Numbered from the stretch's first letter, positions 25,459-34,597 are shown. The stretch is 51,583 nt of DNA from Clostridiales bacterium (GCA_029010715.1 JAQXKZ010000047.1:1-51583); one strand, 5' to 3'. Numbers and translations are program-made. The notes: generated from the sequence alone by a model not told the origin.

Positions 25459-25481
25459 AACTGTGCACAGGGGGGAAAAAA

Positions 25482-25940
25482 ATGTTCATTGTCCTGCTGC
25501 TGCTCTGGCTCATATTTGCCGGCAGCCTAACAGTGACAAACCTTATCCTCGGGGTGATCGTCAGCGCCCTTATAACCTTCTTCTGCAGCCGCTTTATGGG
25601 CTACAGCACGAAGAAGTTTTTTGCCGCGCTGAAAAAACCCGGACAGCTGCTGGGTTACCTGCTGGTTCTGCTGCGTGAGATTGTCACGGCCAATATCGCC
25701 GTGCTGAAAATGATCTACCGCCGCGCCGCGCCGGAGCCTGCGCTCGTGCGTTTCAGCAGCGACCTCAAAAGCGAGGCACACCGTGTCCTCGTGGCCAATT
25801 CCATTACGCTTACCCCCGGCACATATACCGTCGAGCTTGAGGACGGCCGGTACGCCGTACACGCGCTGGACCGCTCCTTCGACACCGATATAGAAAACTG
25901 CGTGTTCTTCCGGATGGCGCGGAAAATGGAGGAAAGCTGA
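25482..25940 (+). CDS. mnhE: Mrp/Mnh antiporter subunit E (MbhA-like)
   Basis: First gene of a ten-gene operon for a multisubunit cation/proton antiporter. The 152-residue protein has two or three N-terminal hydrophobic segments (about 1-35 and 55-75), then a cytoplasmic domain with the subunit E signature NSITLTPGTYTVELEDG. GGGGGG lies before the ATG. Its TGA overlaps the next ATG by one base. Confidence 0.92.
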   Translation: MFIVLLLLWLIFAGSLTVTNLILGVIVSALITFFCSRFMGYSTKKFFAALKKPGQLLGYLLVLLREIVTANIAVLKMIYRRAAPEPALVRFSSDLKSEAHRVLVANSITLTPGTYTVELEDGRYAVHALDRSFDTDIENCVFFRMARKMEES

Positions 25941-26221
25941 TGGAAAAAACCATACTTACCGCTGTCCTCGTCATTTTTGCGGCGCTTATGCTGTGCCTGA
26001 TGTTCAGGGTCCTGAAGGGCCCGCGGTTTACAGACCGTATCGTCGCCGTCAACGCAATCAATACCATGATCACCGCCTCAATCTGCATCCTTGCAAGGCT
26101 GCATGACGCGGCTTATTTGCTGGATGTGGCTCTTATCTATGCGTTGCTCGGCTTTACCGGGACGACGCTGCTCATGCGCCTGCTCTCTGCTGACAGCAAG
26201 AAGGAGGACACAAAGAAATGA
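25940..26221 (+). CDS. mnhF: Mrp/Mnh antiporter subunit F (MbhB-like)
   Basis: A 93-residue protein with three hydrophobic helices and the subunit F signature FRVLKGPRFTDRIVAVNAI. The helix after it (DVALIYALLGFTGTTLL) is also typical. GGAGG is placed before the ATG; the ATG overlaps the subunit E stop, and its own TGA overlaps the next ATG by four bases, so translation is coupled. Confidence 0.92.
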   Translation: MEKTILTAVLVIFAALMLCLMFRVLKGPRFTDRIVAVNAINTMITASICILARLHDAAYLLDVALIYALLGFTGTTLLMRLLSADSKKEDTKK

Positions 26222-26535
26222 TAAGACTTGTTATCGCCTCGCTGTTTCTCCTGTTTGCCGTGTTCATATTTGTCTCCGAAGTCATCGGGTTTTTCAAGTT
26301 CAGCTATGTCATGAACCGTATGCATGCGGCGGGCCTGGGCGACACGCTCGGCATCGCCTCCGTGGTTATCGCCGTGGCGGTCCTTATGGGCCTGACGATG
26401 AGCACGGTCAAGCTCATTCTCATAGTGCTGTTCATGTTCCTGACCGGCCCGGTCGTCACGCATCTGCTCGCGCAGGTCGAGGTACAGACCAATAAGAATG
26501 CCGGCAAAGAGTATACCGAGGAGGACAGGGGATGA
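26218..26535 (+). CDS. mnhG: Mrp/Mnh antiporter subunit G (MbhC-like)
   Basis: A 105-residue protein with three hydrophobic helices and the subunit G pattern: FKFSYVMNRMHAAGLGDTLG corresponds to the conserved YxRLHAxTKxxTLG motif, and MFLTGPVVTHLLAQ is the last helix. It overlaps its neighbours on both sides by ATGA. In Mrp systems E, F and G stabilise the complex between the large ion-pumping subunits. Confidence 0.92.
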   Translation: MIRLVIASLFLLFAVFIFVSEVIGFFKFSYVMNRMHAAGLGDTLGIASVVIAVAVLMGLTMSTVKLILIVLFMFLTGPVVTHLLAQVEVQTNKNAGKEYTEEDRG

Positions 26536-26786
26536 AAATCGTTGAATGCATACTGCTGCTTATGCTTGTTGTGACTGCCGTCGGCGCACTGAACCAGAAA
26601 AGCTCGCTGCTCACGGTTATCAGCTTCACGGCCTTCGGCCTGATTATGAGCGTCATATGGATGCTTCTGCAGGCTCCGGACCTCGCGGTGACTGAAGCTG
26701 CGGTCGGTACCGGCGTCACGGGCGTGCTGTTCTACCTGACGCTCCGCCGCGTAAAACAAATGAAGGAGACAGGCGACGACAAATGA
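26532..26786 (+). CDS. MbhD-like subunit (DUF4040), equivalent to part of MrpA
   Basis: An 84-residue protein with three hydrophobic helices, including LLQAPDLAVTEAAVGTGVTG, the conserved core of MbhD/DUF4040. In canonical Mrp antiporters this domain is part of the large MrpA; here, as in archaeal Mbh hydrogenases, it is a separate gene. The Glu of VTEAAVG is thought to be part of the ion path. ATGA overlaps at both ends. Confidence 0.88.
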   Translation: MKIVECILLLMLVVTAVGALNQKSSLLTVISFTAFGLIMSVIWMLLQAPDLAVTEAAVGTGVTGVLFYLTLRRVKQMKETGDDK

Positions 26787-27634
26787 AGATATTTGATTTT
26801 ATTACCGCCTGGGTCGACGGCGGCAAGAGCGTCCCGCTTGACACCTCGCTCTCCGGAGTCAGAGAAAAGAAGGCCGCCTCTCCGCGCAGGCGTCTGAGCG
26901 ACCGCGAGAGCTTCGCCGAATTCATGAAGCTCTATAAGGGCTGCTGCATAGTCATATGCGTGCTGATGGTGGTCGTACTTCTGATCGGCGCGGTCACACT
27001 GCCGGTTTTCGGCGATCCCGGCAACCCGACGAACAACGAAGTGGTCCGCCGCTATGTCGGCAGCGCCGAATCCGAGACCGGCGTGGAAAACGTGATTGCC
27101 GGCATGATACTCAACTACAGAGGCTTCGATACTTTCGGTGAATCCTGCGTGCTGTTTCTGGCTGTCTGCTGCGTGATGCTGCTGCTCTGGCCGACCTCGG
27201 ACAGGATACGGGACGAGCAGGCCGAGGCTCCGTCCGCCAGGGCCGGCCATGACGCGATACTCAGCTGTGTATGCCGGCTTGTGCTGCCGTGTGTTCTTGC
27301 GTTCGGCGTGTGTATCCTCTTTAACGGGCACATTTCGCCGGGCGGCGGCTTCTCCGGCGGCTCGGTACTCGGCGCGGCGCTAATCCTGTTCGCCGTGGCT
27401 TTCGGAGCCGAAGCGGTGCAGCGCTTCTTTACCAGGACCGTGTTCAACATCGTGCGTATCACGGGACTTATGATCTATGCCGTTATGTTCGGCGTGTATA
27501 TCTACCAGGGCGCCAACGGCATCCGGAGCGACCTTGCGCACTATATTGTCCTCGTTATCGACATCGCCGTCGGCCTCGTCGTCATGAGCACCATGTACGG
27601 CTTCTACTCATTCTACACGAAAGGAGATCTGTGA
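26783..27634 (+). CDS. MbhE-MnhB fusion subunit of the antiporter
   Basis: 283 residues that combine two units. After a basic cytoplasmic N-terminus (residues 1-50), residues about 51-135 resemble MbhE: a helix, a periplasmic loop and ENVIAGMILNYRGFDTFGE, matching the family's V-x-I-L-x-x-R-x-x-D-T-x-x-E pattern. Residues about 160-283 are subunit B, with NGHISPGGGFSGGSVLGAA and four helices. In Mbh/Mrp operons these are usually two genes, or MbhE is part of MrpA. Overlaps the preceding gene by ATGA and the next by one base. Confidence 0.85.
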   Translation: MKIFDFITAWVDGGKSVPLDTSLSGVREKKAASPRRRLSDRESFAEFMKLYKGCCIVICVLMVVVLLIGAVTLPVFGDPGNPTNNEVVRRYVGSAESETGVENVIAGMILNYRGFDTFGESCVLFLAVCCVMLLLWPTSDRIRDEQAEAPSARAGHDAILSCVCRLVLPCVLAFGVCILFNGHISPGGGFSGGSVLGAALILFAVAFGAEAVQRFFTRTVFNIVRITGLMIYAVMFGVYIYQGANGIRSDLAHYIVLVIDIAVGLVVMSTMYGFYSFYTKGDL

Positions 27635-28008
27635 TGCTGGATATCATTATCGACAACAGGTATCCCATTACCGCCATGATCCTGTTCGTGATAGGTTTCG
27701 GCAACATGATGCTCCAGCCAAACCTGATCAAGAAGGTAGTCGCCTTCAACGTGATGGACGCTGCGACCTTCCTTCTCCTTGCCAGCCGCGGCTACATCGC
27801 CGGGCGGGCCGCCGCGATACTCACCGACGGCGGCGCGAATACCGATCTGTATGTCAACCCCATTCCCGCCGGTCTTGTCCTTACGGGCATCGTTGTTTCC
27901 GTCAGCGTCTCCGCCTTCTCCCTCGCGCTCATCCAGCGTATCCACGGCAGCTACGGTACCGTCGATATGCGCGTGCTTCTGGCCGAGATGAAGAAGAGGG
28001 AGGAGTGA
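27634..28008 (+). CDS. mnhC: Mrp/Mnh antiporter subunit C (MbhG, NuoK-like)
   Basis: A 124-residue NuoK-like protein with three hydrophobic helices: FVIGFGNMMLQPNLIKKVVAFNVMD and DLYVNPIPAGLVLTGIVVSVSVSAF, the second being the typical PLPQALVLTAIVI-type segment of MrpC. A GTG three bases upstream is possible, but the ATG at 27634 is better spaced from AAAGGAG. It ends four bases before the next gene. Confidence 0.92.
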   Translation: MLDIIIDNRYPITAMILFVIGFGNMMLQPNLIKKVVAFNVMDAATFLLLASRGYIAGRAAAILTDGGANTDLYVNPIPAGLVLTGIVVSVSVSAFSLALIQRIHGSYGTVDMRVLLAEMKKREE

Positions 28009-28012
28009 GAAT

Positions 28013-29500
28013 ATGCCGTCATTAGCCTATAATTTCCCATATATCTGCATTTTTATCGCTATGATCAGCGCGATTCTCCTCTCCGTTTCAAACAGCGCGA
28101 AGCTCAGCTACTATGTGACTGTCGGCGTTGCGGCGGTGTGCGCTGTGCTCTCTTTCATCTTCCTCGTTACCGTCGTGCGGGATGATGCCTCCTTTGCGTT
28201 TACCATGGGCAAGTTCCCCGCACCCTTCGGCAACGAGATCAAGGGCGGCCCGCTGCAGGGTCTGCTTGCCGCGGTGTTCTCCGTGGTCATGGTCATGGCT
28301 CTGCTCGGCGGCAAGACCGAGCTGTTCGAGGATGTCGACGAGAAGAAGATGGGTCTTGCCTGCGTCATGCTGAACATGGTGCTTGCCTCCCTCCTTGTAC
28401 TTACCTATACCAACGACGCCTTTACCGCTTACGTGTTTATCGAGATAAGCACAATCGCCGCCTGCGCCCTCGTTATGATAAAGGACAGCGGGCCGACGCT
28501 TGTTGCCACTATTCGCTACCTTTTCATGAGCCTTCTCGGCTCCGGTCTTTTCCTCTTCAGCGTCATTATCCTTTACGCTATCACCGGCCATCTGCTGATG
28601 CCGCAGCTTAAAGAGAGCGTTGAAGCGCTCATGGCGAACGGTAATTACCGTATGCCGCTGGTGCTGTGCCTTGCGATGATGACCGCCGGTCTCGGCATCA
28701 AGGCCGCCATGTTCCCGTTCCACCGCTGGCTGCCCGATGCCCACGGCACCGCAACGACGACCTCCAGCGCCGTCCTCTCCGGCCTTGTGCTGAAGGGCTA
28801 CGCCGTGCTGATGATACTCATGTTCTGCCGCGTCTTTACTCTGGACACCGTCCGCGCCTTCCATATCAACGATGTGGTATTCACCTTCGGCTTCCTCGGC
28901 ATGATTATGGGCTCGGTCAAGGCCATACGTGAGCATCACGCAAAGCGCATGCTTGCATACTCCTCAGTCGCTCAGCTCGGCTACGTCTTTATGGGTATCG
29001 GCCTCGGTACCGAAGCCGGTATCGCCGCCGCCTGCTTCCAGATAATCGCTCATGCCTTCACCAAGCCCCTGCTGTTTATCTCTGTCGGAAGGCTCGCCTC
29101 CACCACTCACCATGACAAGCAGCTCTCCGCCCTGCGCGGCAGCGCCTGGAACGCTCCTCTCGCAGGTATCGGCTTCGGCGTCGGCGCTCTGTCCATGGTC
29201 GGCATTCCCCTCTTCGGCGGCTTTGCCGCGAAGGTAAACTTCGCCACCGCCTCGATCGGAGACACCGAGAAGATTTTCCTCACTCTGCTTGTTCTTGCCA
29301 TATCCTCCGTGCTTAACGCCCTCTACTATATCCCGGCGCTGATCGGCCTATGGAGCGACAGAAAGCCTGAGGCCCGCCACGCCGAAAAAGACACGCACTG
29401 CGCCGTTGCCCTTGTGTGCCTCATCGCCGGGATCATATTCCTCGGCGTCGGATTCAGCCCGATCATGGACGTCATCGTTCAGGGCATCCGCCTGTTATGA
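28013..29500 (+). CDS. Antiporter-like membrane subunit 1 (MnhD/MbhH, NuoM/N-like)
   Basis: A 495-residue protein with about 14 hydrophobic helices, first of four related proton-pumping subunits. Ion-path residues can be located: Glu in YVFIEIST (helix 5), Lys in GLGIKAAMFPFHRWLPDAH (helix 7), Lys in SGLVLKGYAV (helix 8), His in IIAHAFTKPLLF and Lys in GFAAKVNFA. It has the position of MnhD in Mrp operons and MbhH in Mbh operons. Overlaps the next gene by ATGA. Confidence 0.9.
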   Translation: MPSLAYNFPYICIFIAMISAILLSVSNSAKLSYYVTVGVAAVCAVLSFIFLVTVVRDDASFAFTMGKFPAPFGNEIKGGPLQGLLAAVFSVVMVMALLGGKTELFEDVDEKKMGLACVMLNMVLASLLVLTYTNDAFTAYVFIEISTIAACALVMIKDSGPTLVATIRYLFMSLLGSGLFLFSVIILYAITGHLLMPQLKESVEALMANGNYRMPLVLCLAMMTAGLGIKAAMFPFHRWLPDAHGTATTTSSAVLSGLVLKGYAVLMILMFCRVFTLDTVRAFHINDVVFTFGFLGMIMGSVKAIREHHAKRMLAYSSVAQLGYVFMGIGLGTEAGIAAACFQIIAHAFTKPLLFISVGRLASTTHHDKQLSALRGSAWNAPLAGIGFGVGALSMVGIPLFGGFAAKVNFATASIGDTEKIFLTLLVLAISSVLNALYYIPALIGLWSDRKPEARHAEKDTHCAVALVCLIAGIIFLGVGFSPIMDVIVQGIRLL

Positions 29501-30957
29501 AAGGGGTGAGTGATTTGCTGATACTGTTACCCGTTTTGCTTTCCGTCGCAGCTGCGATCGCCGCCTTTAAGATGAAGGACGATAAGCAGCGTCATAAGCT
29601 CACCGCTGCGGCGGTCATCGCAAACTCTGTCATCGCCGTCGCCACCGCACTGAGCAGGCCTGGAGCCTGCGTCACCGTCATGAATATCAGCGACAGACTC
29701 TCTCTGAGCTTCGCTGTGGATGAAATAAGCGTTTTTTTCATCGTTCTGGTATCCCTCATCTGGTGCTTTGTCCAGTTCCACGCATTCGGCTACATGGTGC
29801 ATGAGGGAAAGGAAGCCCAGTTCTTCGGCTTCTTCCTGCTGCTCTACGCCTCCCTCATCATGCTCGCCATGGCGGCAAACGCCGTGACTATGTATATGTG
29901 CTTTGAGCTTATGACTCTCTGCAGCATGCCGCTCGTCCTTCACAGCGGCACCGCGGTGTCGAGAAGCGCGGCGTTCAAATATCTGGGATACTCCACCCTC
30001 GGCGCGGCTCTCGCGCTCATGGGCTTCTTCCTGCTGTATAACGGCTGCGCCTCCATGGACTTTGTCCCCGGCGGCGTACAGCTCACCGGCGACAGGGATC
30101 TGCTCCTTACCGCCGCTTTCCTCACGTCCGTCGGCTTCGGCTGCAAGGCGGGCATGGTCCCGCTGCAGATGTGGCTCACCGAGGCGCATCCCGTGGCGCC
30201 CTCTCCCGCAAGCGCCGTGCTATCCGGTCTTATCACCAAGGGCGGCGTGATCGCGATAATCCGCTCCGTATTCTATCTCTTCGGCGCGGAGTTCATTCAG
30301 GGTACCTGGGTGCAGAGCGCCGTGCTCGTGCTCTCGGTCATTACCATTTTCATGGGCTCGATGCTCGCCCTGCGCGAAAAGCTCCTTAAAAAGCGCCTTG
30401 CGTATTCCACCATCAGCAATGTCTCCTATGTGATCTTCGGCCTGTTTACCTTCACAGCAGCAGGCTTTACCGGCGCACTGCTTCAGGTAGTGTTCCATGC
30501 GCTTGCCAAGGACGTTTTGTTCCTTGCCGCGGGTTCGGTCATCTTCGCCACCGGCTATACAAAGGTGGATGAGCTCAAGGGCGTCGGCCGCCGTATGCCG
30601 GTCACTATGTGGTGCTTTGCTGTTGCGGCTCTGTCCCTTATCGGTATTCCTCCCGCCGGCGGCTTTGCCGCCAAGTGGTATCTCGCCATAGGCGCTCTGG
30701 AGAACGGCGCGATGCTCAACACGGTGGGTGTCGTCGTCCTTATGGTCAGCGCACTGCTGACCGCGTTCTATCTGCTGCCCATAGTTGCGGACGCCTTCTT
30801 CCCCGGAAAGGACTTTGTCCCGGAGGAGCGTATCATGGAGGTCCCGGCGAAGATGCTGGTTCCGCTTATCGTGTTCTGTGTGCTCATTATCGTACTCGGT
30901 ATCCTGCCCTCCGGTATGAGCGGCTGCTTTGATGCCCTCGCGGGCAAGCTGATTTAA
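29497..30957 (+). CDS. Antiporter-like membrane subunit 2 (NuoM/N-like)
   Basis: 486 residues, about 14 helices, same fold as the preceding protein but clearly divergent: CFELMTLCSMPLVLHSG, then GFGCKAGMVPLQMWLTEAHP with helix-7 Lys, SGLITKGGVI with helix-8 Lys, HALAKDVLFLAAG and GFAAKWYLA. The ATG at 29497 overlaps the previous stop. A TTG at 29515 preceded by AAAGGGGTGA is an equally plausible start and would give 480 residues. A second D/H-type subunit also occurs in the archaeal Mbx/Mbs complexes. Confidence 0.87.
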   Translation: MKGVSDLLILLPVLLSVAAAIAAFKMKDDKQRHKLTAAAVIANSVIAVATALSRPGACVTVMNISDRLSLSFAVDEISVFFIVLVSLIWCFVQFHAFGYMVHEGKEAQFFGFFLLLYASLIMLAMAANAVTMYMCFELMTLCSMPLVLHSGTAVSRSAAFKYLGYSTLGAALALMGFFLLYNGCASMDFVPGGVQLTGDRDLLLTAAFLTSVGFGCKAGMVPLQMWLTEAHPVAPSPASAVLSGLITKGGVIAIIRSVFYLFGAEFIQGTWVQSAVLVLSVITIFMGSMLALREKLLKKRLAYSTISNVSYVIFGLFTFTAAGFTGALLQVVFHALAKDVLFLAAGSVIFATGYTKVDELKGVGRRMPVTMWCFAVAALSLIGIPPAGGFAAKWYLAIGALENGAMLNTVGVVVLMVSALLTAFYLLPIVADAFFPGKDFVPEERIMEVPAKMLVPLIVFCVLIIVLGILPSGMSGCFDALAGKLI

Positions 30958-30969
30958 GGAGGGGAGAAT

Positions 30970-32442
30970 ATGAATTACCTAACTCTGCTCAGTGTTCTCT
31001 TCCCCATCGTTGCGGGCGCGGTGCTCTTCGTGTGGAGACCGCAGGACAGAAAGCTCCGCAACAGATATACCCTCAGCGTTGTGCTCGTAAACTCCTTGCT
31101 GGTGCTTGCCACTGCGTACTGTACCTGGCGCTTCGGCTCTGAGGCCACGGCTTTCCGTGTGGCTGCCTTCTCAAAGCACCTTGTCTTTGCCTTCGGCCCG
31201 GATAAGGCGGCGCTGGTCTTCGGCTGCATTATCGGCGTGCTATGGCCCGTCACCACGGTCTACGCCTTCTCCTATATGGAGCATGAGGGCCGGGAGAATA
31301 TGTTCTTCGGATTCTTCATCATCACCTTCGGTGTAGTGGCCGGAATTGCTTACTCCGCAAACTTCTTCACCCTGTACCTCTGCTATGAGTTCATGACCCT
31401 CGTCACCCTGCCTCTCGTCATGCACTCCATGGATGCCAGGGCAAAGAGCGCCGGCAAGAAATACGTGCTGTATTCAATGACCGGTGCGGCGCTGGTGTTC
31501 ATCTGCCTGATGTATTTCTGCAATTTCGCCGACTCTCTCGACTTCACCTACGGCGGCATCCTGAATATGTCTCTTGTCGCAGGCCATGAGAAGGAGCTCA
31601 TGACGGTGTTCGTGCTGTCCTTCTTCGGCTTCGGCGTCAAGGCCGCCATCTTCCCGTTCCACCGCTGGCTGCCCGCAGCCTCCGTTGCGCCCACCCCCGT
31701 CACTGCGCTGCTTCACGCCGTCGCGGTGGTCAAGTCCGGCGCTTTCGCCGTGATGCGCCTTATCTATTTTGGCTTCGGCTGCGATTTTCTGCGCGGCACA
31801 TGGGCTCAGGCAATCGTCCTCTCCGCTGCCGCATTCACCGTTATGTTCGGCAGCGTGATGAGCTTTCGCATGCCCCACCTCAAGCGCCGCCTTGCATATT
31901 CCACCGTCAGCAACCTCTCCTATATTCTGGTGGCCTTTGCGGTCATGAGCCCCGTCGGCTTTGCCGGCGGTATGCTGCACATGATCTTCCACGCGGTCAT
32001 CAAGATAAGCCTGTTCTTCTGCGCCGGCGCGATACTGCACAGCAACGAGCTGGAGTACGTCTACGAGATGGACGGTCTTGCAAAGAAAATGCCTGTAACC
32101 TGCGGCGTGTTCGTGCTGGCCTCCCTTGCCCTGATGGGTATTCCGCCTCTCGGCGGCTTCATCAGCAAGTGGACGATAGCCACCGCCTCCGCAGATATAG
32201 CTTTCTGGCCGGGGTATCTCGGCGCCGCCGCCCTCATCGTCTCCGCAATACTTACCACCCTTTATATGATGAGTGTTGTGGTGTGCTTCTACTTCCCGCT
32301 TAAGAACGGCGCGCCCTTAAAGGACGAATACCATGAGGCGGACGGACGCATGACCGGCCCGCTGATCTTCCTATCGGCGCTGATCGTTGTGCTCTCTGTC
32401 GCTTCCGCTTCGCTGCTTAACTGGATAGGAGGTATGGTATGA
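30970..32442 (+). CDS. Antiporter-like membrane subunit 3 (NuoM/N-like)
   Basis: 490 residues, about 14 helices. It has CYEFMTLVTLPLVMHSM, GFGVKAAIFPFHRWLP, LLHAVAVVKSGAFAVMRL, HAVIKISLFFCAGAI and GGFISKWTIA, so the Glu, Lys and His positions of the proton path are kept. LLHAxxVVKSGxF is more like the NuoM/HyfF and MrpD branch than the other copies. AGGAGGGG lies before the ATG, 12 bases after the previous stop. Confidence 0.88.
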   Translation: MNYLTLLSVLFPIVAGAVLFVWRPQDRKLRNRYTLSVVLVNSLLVLATAYCTWRFGSEATAFRVAAFSKHLVFAFGPDKAALVFGCIIGVLWPVTTVYAFSYMEHEGRENMFFGFFIITFGVVAGIAYSANFFTLYLCYEFMTLVTLPLVMHSMDARAKSAGKKYVLYSMTGAALVFICLMYFCNFADSLDFTYGGILNMSLVAGHEKELMTVFVLSFFGFGVKAAIFPFHRWLPAASVAPTPVTALLHAVAVVKSGAFAVMRLIYFGFGCDFLRGTWAQAIVLSAAAFTVMFGSVMSFRMPHLKRRLAYSTVSNLSYILVAFAVMSPVGFAGGMLHMIFHAVIKISLFFCAGAILHSNELEYVYEMDGLAKKMPVTCGVFVLASLALMGIPPLGGFISKWTIATASADIAFWPGYLGAAALIVSAILTTLYMMSVVVCFYFPLKNGAPLKDEYHEADGRMTGPLIFLSALIVVLSVASASLLNWIGGMV

Positions 32443-34376
32443 TACTTCTTGTTATGGTTTTCCTGCCGATCGCTGCGGCACTTGTGACCTTCCCCGTGTG
32501 CAGACGCTCGGCGAAGGCCGGCAATGCCCTCATCATCGCGGTCACGGCGCTCATCTTTGTACTGGCTCTGTCCCTGCTTTTCGGCGGCGACAAAGCGGGC
32601 GGCGCCGCAGGCTTCCGCGGTATGGGCATCAGTTTTGAATCCGGCTCCCTCCGCACTGTCATGGTGGTGCTTGCAGCCTTCATGTGGCTGATGACGGCGC
32701 TTGTATCCCCCGAGTACTTCTCCGGCGCGGAGCGCACCGAACGCTACTTCATGTTCTATCTCTGGACGCTTGGCGCGCTTCTCGGCGTGTTCCTCGCGGC
32801 CGACCTTTTGACCCTTTTCATCTTCTTTGAGATGATGTCCTTCACATCCTATGTCTGGGTCGTGCAGAACGAAACTCCCGAGGCGATCCGTGCTTCCGAG
32901 ACCTACCTGTTCATCGCTGTCATCGGCGGCCTGACCATGCTGATGGGTATTTTTCTGCTCTATTCCGCCGTGGGTACTCTGAACCTCGGTGAGATACTCG
33001 CCCGCGCAGGCTCCATGGACATGAAGCGCCGCCTCACCGTCGGTATATGCATACTGATAGGCTTCGGCGCAAAGGCAGGAATGTTTCCGCTGCATATCTG
33101 GCTGCCCAAGGCTCACCCCGTGGCTCCGGCGCCGGCCAGCGCCCTGCTCTCCGGCATCCTCACCAAGAGCGGCATCTTCGGCGTTATCGCCGTCACCTGC
33201 TGGCTTTTTGAAGGCGTTGCATCCTGGGGCAACATCCTGCTTGTCCCCGCGGTCATCACTATGGTTCTCGGCGCGGTAATGGCAGTGTTCAGCGTTGACC
33301 TGAAGCGCACTCTGGCCTGCTCCTCCATGAGCCAGATCGGCTTCATCCTCACCGGCATCTCCATGTGTGCGCTCCTCGGCGGGCACGGCGGAATCGCCGC
33401 CTACGGAACGGTGCTGCACGTTTTGAACCACTCCCTTATAAAGCTCACTCTGTTCGTTGCGGCAGGTGTGGTGTACTTAAACGTACATTCCCTGAACCTC
33501 AACGATATCCGCGGCTTCGGGCGCGGCAAGCCCCTGCTGATGCTGGCCTTCCTCTCCGGCGCCTGCTCCATCGCGGGCATCCCCGGCTTCGGCGGCTATA
33601 TCAGCAAGACCCTCCTGCATGAGAGCATCGCCGAATACGCAGAGCTTCTTGCCGAACAGGGTCTGAACGCGGCGCCGTATCACGCGGCGGAGTGGCTCTT
33701 CCTGCTCTCCGGCGGTCTTACTCTCGCCTACATGGCGAGGCTGTTCTACATCCTCTTCATCGCCAGAAAGCCTGAGCATCAGCACCGGAAGGAGGGGCGC
33801 TATATGCAGACCCCGACTGCCGCGGTGCTTGCAATTGGCGGAATATTGATGCCGCTTCTGGGTCTCACCGCCCACAGCTCCATGGATAAGATCGCGGAGT
33901 ATGCCGTGGAGTTCTTCCGCCGTCATCCTATGGAGCACTCGGTGCATTACTTCTCGCCGGTGAATCTCAAGGGCGCCGGTATTTCAATATTGATCGGCTG
34001 TGCGGTGTTCGCACTGGTCGGTATGAAGCTGCTCACAAAGCGCGGCGAGGCCGGAGAAAAGTATCTCGATGTCTGGCCGAAGGCTCTGGATATGGAGAAC
34101 AGCTTCTTCCGCCCGCTGCTGAAGGTCCTCTCCTTTGCCGGCGCGGTTGTCGCCCGCGCGGTGGAGACTGCCGGAGCGGCTGTGATATACGGTGCGGTGG
34201 ACCTGATGTTTGCCGGTGCGGAGAACGAGGTCTGTCCGCCTCAGGACGAAAACTTCTCCGGCTACGTTGAAAAGCGTGAGCGCAGCAGTATCCAGCGCAG
34301 CTTTTCCTGCGATCTGCTCGCCGCCGCCCTCGGTGTGAGCTGCATTCTTATACTGGTGCTGGTGGAGATCCTGTAA
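32439..34376 (+). CDS. Antiporter-like membrane subunit 4, long (NuoL/HyfB/MrpA-like)
   Basis: 645 residues, the longest of the four. The core (about 60-440) has FFEMMSFTSYVWVVQNETPEA, GFGAKAGMFPLHIWLPKAHPVAPAPASALLSG, LNHSLIKLTLFVAAG and GFGGYISKTLLHES. The last 200 residues add helices and a hydrophilic stretch (CPPQDENFSGYVEKRERSS) before a terminal helix, as in HyfB/hydrogenase-4 subunit B and NuoL-type proteins with a lateral arm. Overlaps the previous gene by ATGA. It closes the operon, before the terminator at 34461. Confidence 0.88.
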   Translation: MILLVMVFLPIAAALVTFPVCRRSAKAGNALIIAVTALIFVLALSLLFGGDKAGGAAGFRGMGISFESGSLRTVMVVLAAFMWLMTALVSPEYFSGAERTERYFMFYLWTLGALLGVFLAADLLTLFIFFEMMSFTSYVWVVQNETPEAIRASETYLFIAVIGGLTMLMGIFLLYSAVGTLNLGEILARAGSMDMKRRLTVGICILIGFGAKAGMFPLHIWLPKAHPVAPAPASALLSGILTKSGIFGVIAVTCWLFEGVASWGNILLVPAVITMVLGAVMAVFSVDLKRTLACSSMSQIGFILTGISMCALLGGHGGIAAYGTVLHVLNHSLIKLTLFVAAGVVYLNVHSLNLNDIRGFGRGKPLLMLAFLSGACSIAGIPGFGGYISKTLLHESIAEYAELLAEQGLNAAPYHAAEWLFLLSGGLTLAYMARLFYILFIARKPEHQHRKEGRYMQTPTAAVLAIGGILMPLLGLTAHSSMDKIAEYAVEFFRRHPMEHSVHYFSPVNLKGAGISILIGCAVFALVGMKLLTKRGEAGEKYLDVWPKALDMENSFFRPLLKVLSFAGAVVARAVETAGAAVIYGAVDLMFAGAENEVCPPQDENFSGYVEKRERSSIQRSFSCDLLAAALGVSCILILVLVEIL

Positions 34377-34460
34377 GCGCGCGGAGCGCCCGCCGTCATG
34401 TCCCACGCGGAATTTGCCGCGCCTGAGGTCTTGTATAAGCTTTTTGCTCCGGTATAAAAC

Positions 34461-34499
34461 AAAACACGCTCAAGGCTGGACAGCCGTGAGCGTGTTTTT
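34461..34499. terminator. Terminator of the antiporter operon, bidirectional
   Basis: A 12-bp stem (34461-34472 with 34487-34498), one mismatch, then an inner 5-bp stem with a two-base loop; T5 follows on the plus strand and T4 on the minus strand. It also lies downstream of the CD1247-family gene on the other strand. Confidence 0.85.
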
Positions 34500-34597
34500 C
34501 TTATAAAGCTGTTGGACGTATCAGACGCGCCGGCATGCTTGTACGGCGGCTTTTAAAAATGCGGGATGCGGTTTTTCATGGGGCGGAAGTATCGGAT

